53,417 nt of DNA. Origin: Hallerella porci (GTDB lineage: Bacteria; Fibrobacterota; Fibrobacteria; Fibrobacterales; Fibrobacteraceae). The notes under the pieces are model-generated. The model ran no database searches. It saw only the letters and a program-made list of their open reading frames with translations, and was not told where the DNA came from. The stretch lies in NCBI RefSeq assembly GCF_003148885.1, contig NZ_QGHD01000016.1, positions 1 through 53,417 of the forward strand. Reading direction: 5' to 3'. Position 1 is the first letter of the stretch. Every line of letters starts with the position of its first letter. A program made the position numbers and the translations under genes. Below, one piece after another: positions 43,057 to 52,754 of this stretch.

Positions 43057-43587
43057 ATGCAAAACGAAATCGAAAATTTGAACTCTCTCGTCAGCGAAAT
43101 CGCAAAGCTTTTGGCAGAACGCGGCGAAACGCTTTCCACAGCAGAATCGTGCACCGGTGGCATGATTGCGAGTTCGATTGTGAATGTTTCGGGCGCAAGT
43201 TCTTTCTTTAAAGGCGGCGCGTGCACTTATTGGAACGAAGCCAAGCACAATATCCTCGGCGTTCCGCAGCGAATTTTGGATAAATATACCGAAGTCAGCG
43301 AAGAAACCGCATTGGCGATGGCAGAAGGTGCGCGTCAAATTTACAATACCGATTGGGCGGTTTCTACAACGGGAGTCGCTGGGCCAAATGGCGGCACGCC
43401 GGGAAAACCTGTCGGCTTTGTTTGGATGGGAGTCGCATCGAATTGTAAAAAAATAGCCCTGAATGTAAAATTTTCAGGAAATCGGGAAGAAATTCGTGAA
43501 AAAACCGTCTTTAAAGTACTGACTTTGCTGCGAAATGCAATTTTTGAAGAAAATGAACAAAAAAGCACTTGCACAAAAGTTCAGTAA
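43057..43587 (+). CDS. pncC: CinA C-terminal-type nicotinamide-nucleotide amidase
   Basis: 176 residues of a stand-alone CinA/PncC domain: [22 protein letters not shown] with the active-site Ser, [19 protein letters not shown], and [20 protein letters not shown]. It turns nicotinamide mononucleotide into nicotinate mononucleotide. The gene commonly sits before recA, as here (44 bp). Confidence 0.92.
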   Translation: MQNEIENLNSLVSEIAKLLAERGETLSTAESCTGGMIASSIVNVSGASSFFKGGACTYWNEAKHNILGVPQRILDKYTEVSEETALAMAEGARQIYNTDWAVSTTGVAGPNGGTPGKPVGFVWMGVASNCKKIALNVKFSGNREEIREKTVFKVLTLLRNAIFEENEQKSTCTKVQ

Positions 43588-43597
43588 TTTATATATT
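43569..43597 (+). promoter_or_regulatory. Promoter of recA inside the end of pncC
   Basis: TTGCAC (43569-43574) and TATATT (43592-43597) with a 17-bp spacer, overlapping the pncC stop. No LexA box of a form I know is evident. Confidence 0.65.
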
Positions 43598-43631
43598 TAA
43601 CAACAAAAAACTCATTTGGAGAATAAACAAA

Positions 43632-44744
43632 ATGGCAAAGAAAACTGCAGCAACACTCAACAAGCCCCTTTCCGGTGAAAAAGCAAAAGCCGTCGAAGCA
43701 GCGATTGCACAAATCGAAAAGAATTTCGGTAAGGGTTCGATTATGACTTTGGGCGGTCAACCCGAACAGAATATTCCGGTGATTCCATCGGGCTGCATTC
43801 AGTTGGATATGGCTCTCGGTGTGGGAGGTTTCCCGCGCGGACGTATCATCGAAATTTACGGTCCGGAATCTTCGGGTAAAACAACCCTTTCTCTGCATGC
43901 GATTGCCGAAGCGCAAAAGCAAGGCGGAGTTGCCGCATTCATCGATGCAGAACACGCTTTTGACCCGGTTTATGCGCGTCATTTGGGAATTAACATCGAT
44001 CAGCTTCTCGTTTCGCAGCCGGACACAGGCGAACAAGCGTTGGATATTGCAGAAACATTGGTGCGTTCGGGAGCAATCGACATTATCGTCGTGGACTCGG
44101 TTGCAGCACTCGTTCCACAAGCAGAAATCAACGGAGAAATGGGCGATAACCATGTGGGCTTGCAAGCGCGCTTGATGTCGCAAGCTCTCCGCAAACTCAC
44201 CGGCATCCTTTCGAAGTCAAATACTTGTATGATTTTCATCAACCAGTTGCGTATGAAAATCGGCGTGATGTTTGGCAACCCCGAAACGACAACCGGCGGA
44301 AACGCATTGAAGTTCTACGCATCGCAGCGGATTGATATTCGTCGCATCGCCCAAATCAAAAACGGCGAAGATGTGATTGGTAACCGCACTCGCGTGAAAA
44401 TTGTGAAGAACAAAGTCGCAGCTCCGTTTACCCAATGCGAATTTGACATTCTCTATGGGCAAGGCATTTCCCGTGAAGCGAGCATTCTCGATCTCGGCGT
44501 GGAACTGGATGTGATTGAAAAGAGCGGCTCTTGGTTTTCCTATAACGGAGAACGCATCGGCCAAGGTCGTGAAAGTGCACGTCTCTTCCTCAAGAGCAAT
44601 CCGGAAATTTGCAGCGAAATTGAAACGAAGATTCGCGAAAAAATGAAAGATGTGAAAATGTTTGACATCTCCGAAGATGAAGCGCTTGCTGCTGACGATA
44701 CTCTCGAAACAAGCGAACTTCCTCCTGCTGAAGAAGAAGCTTAA
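43632..44744 (+). CDS. recA: Recombinase RecA
   Basis: 370 residues. Walker [13 protein letters not shown] at about 75-85, [25 protein letters not shown], the L1/L2 region with [48 protein letters not shown], and an acidic C-terminal tail. It drives strand exchange and SOS induction. ATG at 43632 follows TTGGAG; an in-frame upstream start is rejected. Confidence 0.97.
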   Translation: MAKKTAATLNKPLSGEKAKAVEAAIAQIEKNFGKGSIMTLGGQPEQNIPVIPSGCIQLDMALGVGGFPRGRIIEIYGPESSGKTTLSLHAIAEAQKQGGVAAFIDAEHAFDPVYARHLGINIDQLLVSQPDTGEQALDIAETLVRSGAIDIIVVDSVAALVPQAEINGEMGDNHVGLQARLMSQALRKLTGILSKSNTCMIFINQLRMKIGVMFGNPETTTGGNALKFYASQRIDIRRIAQIKNGEDVIGNRTRVKIVKNKVAAPFTQCEFDILYGQGISREASILDLGVELDVIEKSGSWFSYNGERIGQGRESARLFLKSNPEICSEIETKIREKMKDVKMFDISEDEALAADDTLETSELPPAEEEA

Positions 44745-44761
44745 CTCTTCCTGTTGATAAC

Positions 44762-44840
44762 AAAAAGTCCTTTTTCTTTTCCAACCTGGCATCGGTTTCG
44801 CCATATTCCAATGCCCCGCGAAAGGGAAAAGGACTTTTTT
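44762..44840 (+). terminator. Long-stem terminator after recA
   Basis: AAAAAGTCCTTTT (44762-44774) pairs with AAAAGGACTTTTT (44827-44839) around a loop of about 50 nt, ending in T. Confidence 0.65.
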
Positions 44841-44930
44841 CAATTTTTGGGAAAAGAGCATTCATTTCACATAATCGTTTGTCATTTCCAATTTTTAAAG
44901 GTACACCCTATTTCCCGTATTCGCAATGAA

Positions 44931-45161
44931 ATGGCTGTTCGGAATTGTATCATTTATTACAACAAGACGAAACGCATTGAAAAAATCGAATCCGAAAAAG
45001 ATGGCAAAAATACATTGACCACGTTTACCTACGATGCAAACAACCATTTAAAGAAAATGGTTGTATCCGTCATGGTAAATGGAGTTGAAAGCGTTGTGGC
45101 AACAGAGTTCTTGCGCTTGCAAAAATCAGATAAAGTGACGGATTCTTTATTTGAGTTTTAA
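44931..45161 (+). pseudogene. Remnant of a YD-repeat-like protein
   Basis: About 76 codons (RIEKIESEKDGKNTLTTFTYDANNHLKKMVV) look like the tail of a secreted protein with YD-type repeats. There is no ribosome site. Five bases upstream, in another frame, an ATG opens MKWLFGIVSFI, which looks like the start of a signal peptide, suggesting deletion or frameshift of a longer gene. Confidence 0.45.
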
Positions 45162-45312
45162 TTAAAATTTTACCCAGCTAAAAAATAGCCGGAGCGCAAA
45201 ACTTAAAATTCAAATTATTGATTCAACGACAATTATTTTTTTTGCAATTTCTAAGCTCCGCAGAATTTATCCGTATTTTTTTTCGGGCGATAATAAATTC
45301 TAATTTATACTT

Positions 45313-46032
45313 GTGATTCGATTTTTGTGCATTTTATTGGTGACGATGTCTGTTGAGATCGTCGCAGAAGAATGTCCGCAACTGCTCGTGGACTCGGCTG
45401 CGATCATTTCCATTGAAGGGCGATTTGTAAACCGCGAACATTCCCGCGTTCACGTGGATATTATGTGGCAACATGAACCGCTTTCTGCAGATACTTTTGA
45501 CATTTCACTTCCCCATTCCGCATTCCGCTATGTTTCGGCTCCGCAATTTCGTTATGTCGAAATCAAGCCCGAAAATATTCGGCGGCAAATGGCAATGCAC
45601 CATTTAAAAGAATTCATTGGCGAAACGCCTCTCAAGTGGGATGATTTTGAACTTCTCGCCCGCGGATCATTTCTTTGCCCCGATAGTTTACACCGCGATT
45701 CGACAATTCTTTACACCGCCATTTCGCAAACTTGGTTTACTCTCAATGTGGAAAAGTCTCAGCCCGATTCCATTCGGATGAACGGACCTGCCGGTGAAAA
45801 AAGGAAAATTTTCATTCATTCGTGGAAGTCTTACGACGGAATTTTTCTCCCTGCGATTCTCGATATTCAAGGCAGCAATTATTCGGGTTCTCTTTGGATT
45901 CGCACTGCAAAACGCGTGCCCGCGAAACAAAATTTCACGCCCGAAGAAAAGTCCGCGAAAGAAGAAAAATCATTCCTTTGGAACTGGTCGAATGCCGAAT
46001 CCGAAGTTCCGCTGATATTGCAAATGCACTAA
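45313..46032 (+). CDS. Exported protein, unknown function
   Basis: A 239-residue protein starting at GTG, with a signal peptide (MIRFLCILLVTMSVEIVAE). The mature part is mostly beta (AAIISIEGRFVNREHSRVHVDIMWQHEP, WFTLNVEKSQPDSIRMNG, ILDIQGSNYSGSLWIRT), loosely like the half-barrel of LolA/LolB-type proteins, but no motif confirms it. Its last 63 bp overlap the convergent gene at 45970. Confidence 0.7.
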   Translation: MIRFLCILLVTMSVEIVAEECPQLLVDSAAIISIEGRFVNREHSRVHVDIMWQHEPLSADTFDISLPHSAFRYVSAPQFRYVEIKPENIRRQMAMHHLKEFIGETPLKWDDFELLARGSFLCPDSLHRDSTILYTAISQTWFTLNVEKSQPDSIRMNGPAGEKRKIFIHSWKSYDGIFLPAILDIQGSNYSGSLWIRTAKRVPAKQNFTPEEKSAKEEKSFLWNWSNAESEVPLILQMH

Positions 46033-46950
46033 GAATTGCTGCGAAACTTTTCCGCTGTAAAAGCGCTCTTTTTCTCGCATCCAAAATCCGCCCATCAGCG
46101 TTAATTTATTCGGACTTGTATCGCCCCAACGAAGCGAAGGTCCGAGAAGTCCAATCGTATAACTCAGCGGTTCTTTGAGATACGAGCCGTCCGACGAGCG
46201 CGAACTTCCGGTATTATACTGATTCAAATGACATGCTAGCGCCCAATGCTCGGAGAAAGGAATGTAAGCGTAAGCAACGAGATCGATGATAAAATCGCGG
46301 CTAAAAACGGGAATGTTTCGGCGGTAATCAAAACTTTTCCCTTCGAATTGCGTGCTGATATCGACGAGAGTAAAATGCACCCCGAGCCCGAGCAGCCCGT
46401 CCGAGCCCATCGCATATTCCAAGTCAAAGAAGAACGCAAAATTTTGCATCAAATCAACGGCAGCGTCACTCGTATAAACGCGATCCGAAATCCAATCTGC
46501 ATTCCACGAATCGGCGATGCTTCCGTTTTTCAAATTGCTCGAAAGAGTCATCTCGACATTGGAATTGAAATAAGTATAATGCTCGTAAATAAATCGGGCT
46601 TCGACTTGCGGATTCATTTTAAACGGGCGTCCGCCAATGCCCAATCGAAATCCCCCGTAAAAAGGAGAAACTTCCATATCCATTGAAAAACGCAAAAATG
46701 CTGCATCGGGATCGAGAAAATTTCCATAAGGCAAATCGCGCAGCGGTTCAATCCAGTTAAACGATGCTGTCGCCGTTCCCTGATTCATCCACTGTCCCCA
46801 AACAATCGGCGTATTTCCCGAAAGAATCATATTCAAATTCGGGCCATATTGTAACCGATACAGTCCGTTCATATCAAAAATATCTGCCAAAGACGCACTC
46901 GCAAGCAGCGAAACGCCAAAGGCAATTTTTTGGAACAGACGAAATTTCAT
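45970..46950 (-). CDS. Predicted outer-membrane beta-barrel protein
   Basis: A 326-residue protein with a signal peptide (about 1-23, ending SASLA|DIF) and alternating aromatic beta strands (FSMDMEVSPFYGGFRLGIGGRPF, FAFFFDLEYAMGSDGLLGLGVHFTLVDI, FLVHLQYQRNFGFGI). Family unknown. The ATG at 46950 is chosen over a preceding TTG. It does not end in an aromatic residue, unlike standard porins. Confidence 0.75.
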   Translation of the reverse strand: MKFRLFQKIAFGVSLLASASLADIFDMNGLYRLQYGPNLNMILSGNTPIVWGQWMNQGTATASFNWIEPLRDLPYGNFLDPDAAFLRFSMDMEVSPFYGGFRLGIGGRPFKMNPQVEARFIYEHYTYFNSNVEMTLSSNLKNGSIADSWNADWISDRVYTSDAAVDLMQNFAFFFDLEYAMGSDGLLGLGVHFTLVDISTQFEGKSFDYRRNIPVFSRDFIIDLVAYAYIPFSEHWALACHLNQYNTGSSRSSDGSYLKEPLSYTIGLLGPSLRWGDTSPNKLTLMGGFWMREKERFYSGKVSQQFLVHLQYQRNFGFGIRPVPKE

Positions 46951-47143
46951 CAAATAAAAATTAAAAACTTTCTTGAATGCAATCGACGAAAATTTGCATT
47001 ATTTCCGATGAAGATGGCACAATTTTTTAAGAAGCATAAAAAAAGGAATTTCGTTGTTCTTTAATCCGCTTTCCTGCCGTTCTTATCGCAAAACCTACCC
47101 ATTTACTTTTGCAAGTCGCATTTCTTTTCTAAATTGCGCTCCG

Positions 47144-48211
47144 ATGGATTCATTTACCACAGTCCAGCTTCCGAGGGAAATTACACCCAAGGACATCGGC
47201 ACAATTCAAAAGAGCTGCGCCCGCATTCTTGCGCGCGGTGATTTGCGCTTAGACGGTTCTGCGGTCGCATCGCTGGATTTTTTTGGAAAAACTCTTCTCG
47301 CTGACATTGCAATCGCTGCAGAATCGAGCGGGAGAAAATGCGTTCTCCGCGGATTTTCGTCCGAATTACGCGAAGAACTTTCCAAATTAACCATCAATCA
47401 TGTGCCGAAAAAAGATGAAACTCTCAAAATGGGATTCGTCGAAAAGCTCGGCGATTTCGGATTTTTTATTTTAAAAGGTTTCCGCGATTTCAGTTATCTT
47501 TTGAGCGAATGCCTTTATTGGACTCTCTTTAAGCCGTTTGATAAAAACCGCATTCCTTTTCACGGAACTGCATTGCAAATGTTACGGCTCGGCGCGGACG
47601 CGAGCGGAATCGTTTTCTTGCTCGTTTTTCTCATCGCTTTTTCGCTCGCCTTTCAAAGTTCCAATATGTTGAACGCAGTTGGCGGCGGTTCTTTCCTCGC
47701 GGGCGGTCTCGGCTTTTTGATGTTTGCAGAAATCGGTCCGCTTTTAAGTTCGATTATTTTGGCGGGACGTTCCGGCAGTTCGATTACCGCAGAAATTTCG
47801 AGCATGACTGTCGCCGAAGAAATCAAAGCGCTCAAAACGATGGGCATTCAACCGATTCAATTTTTGGTACTTCCCCGCTTCAAAGCGTTGAGCGTCACCG
47901 TTCCGATTCTTTCTTTTTGCTCGTCGATTTTCGGATGCCTTTCCGGTTTAATCGTTGCAGATTTAGTCTGCCAAATTTCACCATATAATTATATTCTTTC
48001 GTTAAAAGACGGCATTGATGTCATCTTGATTTTTAAAAGCATGATTAAATCCGTCGTCTTCGGCTGGATTATCGCACTCGTCGCTGCGCAAAAAGGTTTA
48101 AATGTCCGCGGCGGTGCCGATGCCGTCGGACGCGCGACAACTTCTTGCGTGGTGACTTCGATTTCGGGAATCATCATCGCTGACGCCATTTTCTCTTTCA
48201 TTTATTACTGA
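47144..48211 (+). CDS. mlaE: MlaE-type ABC permease with N-terminal STAS domain
   Basis: 355 residues. The first ~85 form a STAS-like domain (ARGDLRLDGSAVASLDFFGKTLLADI), and the rest is the MlaE fold with FAEIGPLLSSIILAGRSGSSITAEISSMTVAEEIKALKTMG and about five membrane helices. In E. coli the STAS part is a separate protein, MlaB; fused forms are known in other phyla. Together with the next three genes it would move phospholipids between the membranes. Start ATG 47144; a longer frame is rejected. Confidence 0.92.
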   Translation: MDSFTTVQLPREITPKDIGTIQKSCARILARGDLRLDGSAVASLDFFGKTLLADIAIAAESSGRKCVLRGFSSELREELSKLTINHVPKKDETLKMGFVEKLGDFGFFILKGFRDFSYLLSECLYWTLFKPFDKNRIPFHGTALQMLRLGADASGIVFLLVFLIAFSLAFQSSNMLNAVGGGSFLAGGLGFLMFAEIGPLLSSIILAGRSGSSITAEISSMTVAEEIKALKTMGIQPIQFLVLPRFKALSVTVPILSFCSSIFGCLSGLIVADLVCQISPYNYILSLKDGIDVILIFKSMIKSVVFGWIIALVAAQKGLNVRGGADAVGRATTSCVVTSISGIIIADAIFSFIYY

Positions 48212-48212
48212 T

Positions 48213-48995
48213 ATGTCCGCAGTTCTCGAAGTCAAACATTTACGCGCCGGTTATGGTCAACGAGTCATCTTAAAAGATGTTTCGTTTTCGGTTCAGCCCC
48301 GCGAAATTCGGATGATCCTCGGCGAATCCGGCTGCGGAAAATCCACGCTTTTAAATAACATTCTCAAATTGGAACACGCGATTTCCGGTTCGCTCGCTTT
48401 TTTCGGCGAAGAAATTCCGACGAAAGAACCGATTCCCGATTACATCCGCCGCAGAACGGGCGTGCTTTTTCAAGGCGGCGCTTTGCTTACCAATTTGACC
48501 GTTGCCGAAAATGTGGAATTGCCTTTGCGTCGCAGTTATCCGAAACTCGCACAAAAAACCTTGGACGAAATCGCCGCAGACCGTTTAGAAAAAGTGCATT
48601 TGCTTAATGCATTTTACAAATTTCCTTCGGAGCTTTCGGGCGGTATGCGGAAACGCGCAGCGCTCGCGCGGGCGATTGCATTTGAACCCGAGCTTCTTTT
48701 CTGCGATGAACCGTCGGCGGGACTTGACCCCGTTACATCGCGTTCTTTGGACGAATTGCTTCTCGAACTCCGCGATACTCTCGGCGTTTCTGTCGTCATC
48801 GTTTCGCACGAACTCGAAAGCATTAAGACGATTACCGATAAATTTATTTATCTGAAAAATGGCGAAATTTTAATGGACGATACTCTCGAAAATGGAATGG
48901 CATCGGACATTCCTGCGATTCACGATTTTTTTGCCCGCGAACATCATAAAGCTGAAACGAATAAACGATTCGTTCACTTTCAATTTGAGGACTAG
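48213..48995 (+). CDS. mlaF: MlaF-type ABC ATPase
   Basis: 260 residues: Walker A ILGESGCGKSTLL, Q loop VLFQGGALLTNLTVAENV, signature LSGGMRKRAALARA, Walker B LLFCDEPSAGLDP, and switch VSHELESIKT. The LSGGM signature and DPVTSRSLDELL continuation fit MlaF. It starts 1 bp after mlaE ends. Confidence 0.94.
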   Translation: MSAVLEVKHLRAGYGQRVILKDVSFSVQPREIRMILGESGCGKSTLLNNILKLEHAISGSLAFFGEEIPTKEPIPDYIRRRTGVLFQGGALLTNLTVAENVELPLRRSYPKLAQKTLDEIAADRLEKVHLLNAFYKFPSELSGGMRKRAALARAIAFEPELLFCDEPSAGLDPVTSRSLDELLLELRDTLGVSVVIVSHELESIKTITDKFIYLKNGEILMDDTLENGMASDIPAIHDFFAREHHKAETNKRFVHFQFED

Positions 48996-49004
48996 CAAAG
49001 TTTT

Positions 49005-49928
49005 ATGGATACCACAAGAACAGAACGCATCCGCCTCGGCATCTTTCTTTTGATTTGCTTAGGAGCTGCAGTCGGATTCACCGTTTTCATCGCCGAGCAA
49101 CAACTCGCCGACAAAAAAACGGAATATTATACGGTGTTTCACGAATCGGTCATCGGACTTTCCATCGATGCAAAAGTTTTACTCAACGGCATCGAAGTCG
49201 GTAACGTTACCCAAATTCATATCGATAGCACAAACCTCGGCAATGTCGTCGTGCGCTTTAATGTGAAAGAAGGAACACCCATCAAAACGGGAACGCGGAC
49301 GCGGATGACTCACGGAATTTCACTCACGGGATTAAAAGATCTCGTCCTTTCGGGCGGTGAAGTTTCCGAAGCGGATATTCCCGCGGGCGGTTATGTGCAA
49401 GCCGGTGACAATATGCTCGCCAAAATTTCGGACAAAGCCGAAGAAACTTTTGACCGCGTCGCAGTCATCATGGATCAACTTTCGAAAATCCTTTCCGAAG
49501 ACAATGCGAATCACATTTCCAATACTTTGAAAAATTTGGAATCGATGAGCGCAAACGCAAATAAAATCACCCGCGAAATTCAATCGCCGATGAAAGAAAT
49601 CGAAGCGTCCGCGCAATCGCTGCATCAAACTCTCGACGATTTGAATAAAGCCGAAATCGCTAAAAAAATTGAAGACGATTTGGTCTTAATCCAAGCGAAG
49701 ATGCAAGAATTAGACGTCAAATCCATCAACGAAAATACGGTTTCTGCGCTCAAGTCGGTAAGCGATATGACGAAACGCGCCGATATGGTTCTGTATAACA
49801 ATCAAGATCGCCTTTCCGAAGTTTTGGATCAATTAAATGCTGTGCTTTCCAATCTTTCTGTCTTCTCGCAAAAGATTAAGCAAAATCCGTCGGCGCTTAT
49901 CCGCGAATCCAAACAAACGGGCCGTTAA
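49005..49928 (+). CDS. mlaD: MlaD/MCE-domain lipid transport protein
   Basis: 307 residues: one transmembrane helix (about 10-30), an MCE domain (about 38-115: VIGLSIDAKVLLNGIEVGNVTQI, GTRTRMTHGISLTGLKDLVLSGG) and a long helical tail (about 145-300) with coiled-coil character that could bridge the periplasm. It would form the hexameric ring on the MlaEF complex. 9 bp after mlaF. Confidence 0.92.
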   Translation: MDTTRTERIRLGIFLLICLGAAVGFTVFIAEQQLADKKTEYYTVFHESVIGLSIDAKVLLNGIEVGNVTQIHIDSTNLGNVVVRFNVKEGTPIKTGTRTRMTHGISLTGLKDLVLSGGEVSEADIPAGGYVQAGDNMLAKISDKAEETFDRVAVIMDQLSKILSEDNANHISNTLKNLESMSANANKITREIQSPMKEIEASAQSLHQTLDDLNKAEIAKKIEDDLVLIQAKMQELDVKSINENTVSALKSVSDMTKRADMVLYNNQDRLSEVLDQLNAVLSNLSVFSQKIKQNPSALIRESKQTGR

Positions 49929-49946
49929 TTTTATTGAGGACGCAAA

Positions 49947-50540
49947 ATGAAGCATTTTATTCTCACTCTCAGTTTTCTTTCGTTACTCGCCCTTTCTGCG
50001 TGCTCCACCACCTCGGTGCAAACGCGTTATTATACTCTTGCTGCCGATGCCCAAGCAAAATCTTCGACAGCGACCGAATTCAGTTTAGTCGTCAAAAAAT
50101 TCTCCGCCGATCCCGCGTATGCGCATTCGAATATCGTCTATCGCGAATCGCCCTACGATTTTATGTCGTATAATAACGATCTTTGGGCAACTTCTCCCGA
50201 ATATCAAATCACCAATGTCGTCGCCGAAAATATCAAACAAAGCGGACTCTTTCAAAAAGTAGAAGTCCGCGCCTCGGCCATTCCCGATTACGAACTTTCG
50301 GGTTTTGTTTCTGCGATTGAAGAAGTCGATTTGGATTCTTCCGATCGTTACGCCCGCGTCGCGTTAGAGCTCACTTTCCGCGATGTGCAAAAAGATTCCG
50401 TTCTATGGAAAAAATCCTACGACGAAAAAGAAGCACTCGCAGGAAACGAACCGAGGGAAATTGCCAAAGCAGCGTCCAAACTCGTGAACCGTTACACCCA
50501 AGAAGCAATCGATGCGATGAGTTCTGCAATCGCCCGCTGA
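49947..50540 (+). CDS. PqiC-like ABC transport auxiliary lipoprotein
   Basis: 197 residues with a lipobox (LSLLALSAC, Cys19). RYYTL, then SNIVYRESPYDFMSYNNDLWATSPEYQITNVVAENIKQSGLF match the ABC-type transport auxiliary (PqiC/DUF330) pattern. These lipoproteins dock MCE tunnels at the outer membrane. It follows mlaD by 18 bp. Confidence 0.85.
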   Translation: MKHFILTLSFLSLLALSACSTTSVQTRYYTLAADAQAKSSTATEFSLVVKKFSADPAYAHSNIVYRESPYDFMSYNNDLWATSPEYQITNVVAENIKQSGLFQKVEVRASAIPDYELSGFVSAIEEVDLDSSDRYARVALELTFRDVQKDSVLWKKSYDEKEALAGNEPREIAKAASKLVNRYTQEAIDAMSSAIAR

Positions 50541-50637
50541 AAAATTTCTCGTGCAAACTTTCCGAAACATTTGTGACAAGAAACAAAAATTTATTTATCT
50601 TACAATCGCTAAAAGCGTAACCTCTTCAGGAGCGATT

Positions 50638-51066
50638 ATGAAATTTTACAGGTTCATCGCACTCGGACTCGCAGTTCTTGCCTTTTCGGCGTGCAACAGC
50701 CGCTATTCTTCGTCGGTTCTCGTCGAACGCGGCGTCGAACAATATGAACGCGAATATTTTGCGACAAAAGAAAGTATGGGCATCGAAAAGCGCCTCAAAG
50801 ATATCTTCTTGCAAGGCTACATCGAAGAAGGCATGACCCAAGAAATGGTGAACCTTCTTTGGGGACCTCCCGATCGCGAAATGCAAGACGGCTTCCTTTG
50901 GGAATACTTGACCCGCGATGGTCAACTCATCACTCGCCTCAAATGGAAAGAACCGGAAACCGCTCGCCTCAAAGGCTACGAACACGAACTCATTTTGGAT
51001 AAAATTGAAGGCGACCGCTACGGCGGATCTGCTCCTCCGAAAAAGAGTTTAGAATCGGCTTATTAA
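50638..51066 (+). CDS. BamE/SmpA-like lipoprotein
   Basis: 142 residues with lipobox LAFSAC (Cys19). GMTQEMVNLLWGPPDREMQDGFLWEYLTRDGQ has the G-M-x-x-x-x-V-x-x-x-x-G-x-P pattern of the BamE fold. That suggests a role with the beta-barrel assembly machine or another envelope complex, by fold only. Start ATG 50638 behind AGGAGCG. Confidence 0.75.
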   Translation: MKFYRFIALGLAVLAFSACNSRYSSSVLVERGVEQYEREYFATKESMGIEKRLKDIFLQGYIEEGMTQEMVNLLWGPPDREMQDGFLWEYLTRDGQLITRLKWKEPETARLKGYEHELILDKIEGDRYGGSAPPKKSLESAY

Positions 51067-51077
51067 GAAGCATTTTC

Positions 51078-51110
51078 AAAAAGCGCCGCCCCCAAGGTGA
51101 CGCTTTTTTT
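51078..51110 (+). terminator. Terminator after the BamE-like gene
   Basis: AAAAAGCG pairs with CGCTTTTT, extended by CGCC/GGTG, with seven T. Confidence 0.78.
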
Positions 51111-51162
51111 CTACATTTGGTTTGGAATTTATTCTAACAATCCTACGAAGGAGTTAAACATT

Positions 51163-51927
51163 ATGCGTCAGTACATTATTGCTGGTAACTGGAAGATGAA
51201 CAAGACCGTGAGCGAAAGCGTCCAACTCGCAAGCGACATCGTCGCTGCAGTCAAAGACGTGAAGAAGACCGAAGTGGTCATCGCTCCGACTTACCTCGCC
51301 GCAGCAAAAGTTGCCGATGTCATCAAGGGTTCGAACGTGAAGCTCGCCATCCAAGACATTCATTGGAAGGATCAGGGCGCATTCACCGGTAAAGTTTCCG
51401 TAGACATGGTGAAGGAAATCGGCGCTGATTACATTATCATCGGCCACTCCGAACAGCGTCAATATTTCCACGAAACAGACGAAACCGTGAACCTCAAGGT
51501 GAAGAAGACTCTCGCCGCTGGTATCAAGGTGATCATCTGCATCGGTGAAACTCTCGAACAGCGCGAAACTGGCGTTCTCAAAGAAGTTCTCGGCCTCCAG
51601 ATCAAGGGCGCACTCGCAGGCGTTTCCGCTGAAGACGCAGACAAGAACGTCGTCCTCGCTTACGAACCGGTTTGGGCGATCGGCACCGGCAAAACCGCTA
51701 CCGACGAACAAGCAGAAGAAGTCCACGCTTACATCCGTTCTCTCATCAAGGAAATCTACGGCGAAAAGATTGCCGAAGATATGCGCATCCAATACGGTGG
51801 ATCGATGAAGGGTGCAAACGCTGCAGGTCTTCTCGCTCAGAAGGATATCGACGGCGGTCTTATCGGTGGTGCAGGCCTCAAGGCTGATACCTTCAAGGCA
51901 ATCATCGACGCAGCCGAAGCCAAGTAA
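51163..51927 (+). CDS. tpiA: Triosephosphate isomerase
   Basis: 254 residues: AGNWKMNK with the substrate Asn and Lys, the catalytic His in IIGHSEQRQYF, the catalytic Glu in LAYEPVWAIGTGKTA (loop 6) and YGGSMKG and GGLIGGAGL for phosphate binding. Strong ribosome site (GAAGGAG). Followed 20 bp later by secG. Confidence 0.97.
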   Translation: MRQYIIAGNWKMNKTVSESVQLASDIVAAVKDVKKTEVVIAPTYLAAAKVADVIKGSNVKLAIQDIHWKDQGAFTGKVSVDMVKEIGADYIIIGHSEQRQYFHETDETVNLKVKKTLAAGIKVIICIGETLEQRETGVLKEVLGLQIKGALAGVSAEDADKNVVLAYEPVWAIGTGKTATDEQAEEVHAYIRSLIKEIYGEKIAEDMRIQYGGSMKGANAAGLLAQKDIDGGLIGGAGLKADTFKAIIDAAEAK

Positions 51928-51947
51928 TCTCAGCTGAAGGAATCAAA

Positions 51948-52325
51948 ATGTCAACACTCTTTTGGGTCGGAATCGTAATCCACATCTTCCTCTGCCTTTT
52001 CTTGATTCTGTTGATTCTTCTTCAGAACGATAAGATGGGCGGTCTCGCAGGCCTCGGCGGAATGACTTCGCAATCTGCATTCTCCACTGCAGGTGCGGCA
52101 ACGTTCGTTCAGAAGCTCACGAGAGTCGTCGGCATCATTTACTTGGTGCTGGTCTTTGCCCTCGGGTACATGACCATTCAGGAAGATCGCTCGGTCAAGG
52201 CAACCTCGTCGCTCAAGCAGTCTGCAGAACAATCTGCAACTGCGGCTCCGCAGATTCCTGCAACCGCGATTCCCGCAGCACCTGCCGCCGAAGTTCCGGC
52301 AGCAGAACTCCCCGCTGCCCAGTAA
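51948..52325 (+). CDS. secG: Preprotein translocase subunit SecG
   Basis: 125 residues with two membrane helices (about 3-23 and 55-76) joined by LLQNDKMGGLAGLGGMTSQSAF, the family core. The C-terminal tail is an Ala/Pro-rich stretch. tpiA-secG is a common pair. Confidence 0.93.
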   Translation: MSTLFWVGIVIHIFLCLFLILLILLQNDKMGGLAGLGGMTSQSAFSTAGAATFVQKLTRVVGIIYLVLVFALGYMTIQEDRSVKATSSLKQSAEQSATAAPQIPATAIPAAPAAEVPAAELPAAQ

Positions 52326-52347
52326 TCATTCCGATTAGAATTGCAAC

Positions 52348-52375
52348 AAAAGGTTCTGCGAAAGCGGAGCCTTTT
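52348..52375 (+). terminator. Terminator of tpiA-secG
   Basis: AAAAGGTTCTGC pairs with GCGGAGCCTTTT around GAAA. Confidence 0.85.
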
Positions 52376-52468
52376 GCGTTATAGAACGAAAATCAATCCA
52401 GAACACCAAATAGGATTTCTGAAAAAATCGCTTTTCGAAAAAAAAAGTGATTTTTTTTGCCTTACCCC

Positions 52469-52497
52469 TTGACAAGGCTTGACGGATTATCTATATT
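52469..52497 (+). promoter_or_regulatory. Promoter of tRNA-Leu
   Basis: TTGACA (52469-52474), 17-bp spacer, TATATT (52492-52497). Confidence 0.85.
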
Positions 52498-52521
52498 AGG
52501 GCGCGTAATCAAGTTAACCAC

Positions 52522-52605
52522 GCGGTCGTGGTGGAATTGGTAGACACGCTAGCTTGAGGTGCTAGTGCGGGCAACCGCTTGACAGTTCAAGTCTGTCCGA
52601 CCGCA
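52522..52605 (+). tRNA. tRNA-Leu (GAG)
   Basis: 84 nt with a long variable arm. Acceptor GCGGTCG/CGACCGC, D arm GTGGAATTGGTAGACAC, anticodon stem CTAGC/GCTAG with loop TTGAGGT (anticodon GAG, reads CTC/CTT), T loop GTTCAAGTC. CCA not encoded. Confidence 0.95.
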
Positions 52606-52754
52606 TCAGAGTTCGGTTTTGAAAGAGACCGAACTCTTTGCTTTTAAAGCGGAAATTGAAGAGAGCTCATTTGTATTTTGAGAACTCAATTAACCTTTGC
52701 TATTTTCAATATCAATTTCTAAAATTTTTCTATGTCAAATTTTTTCAGAATCAA

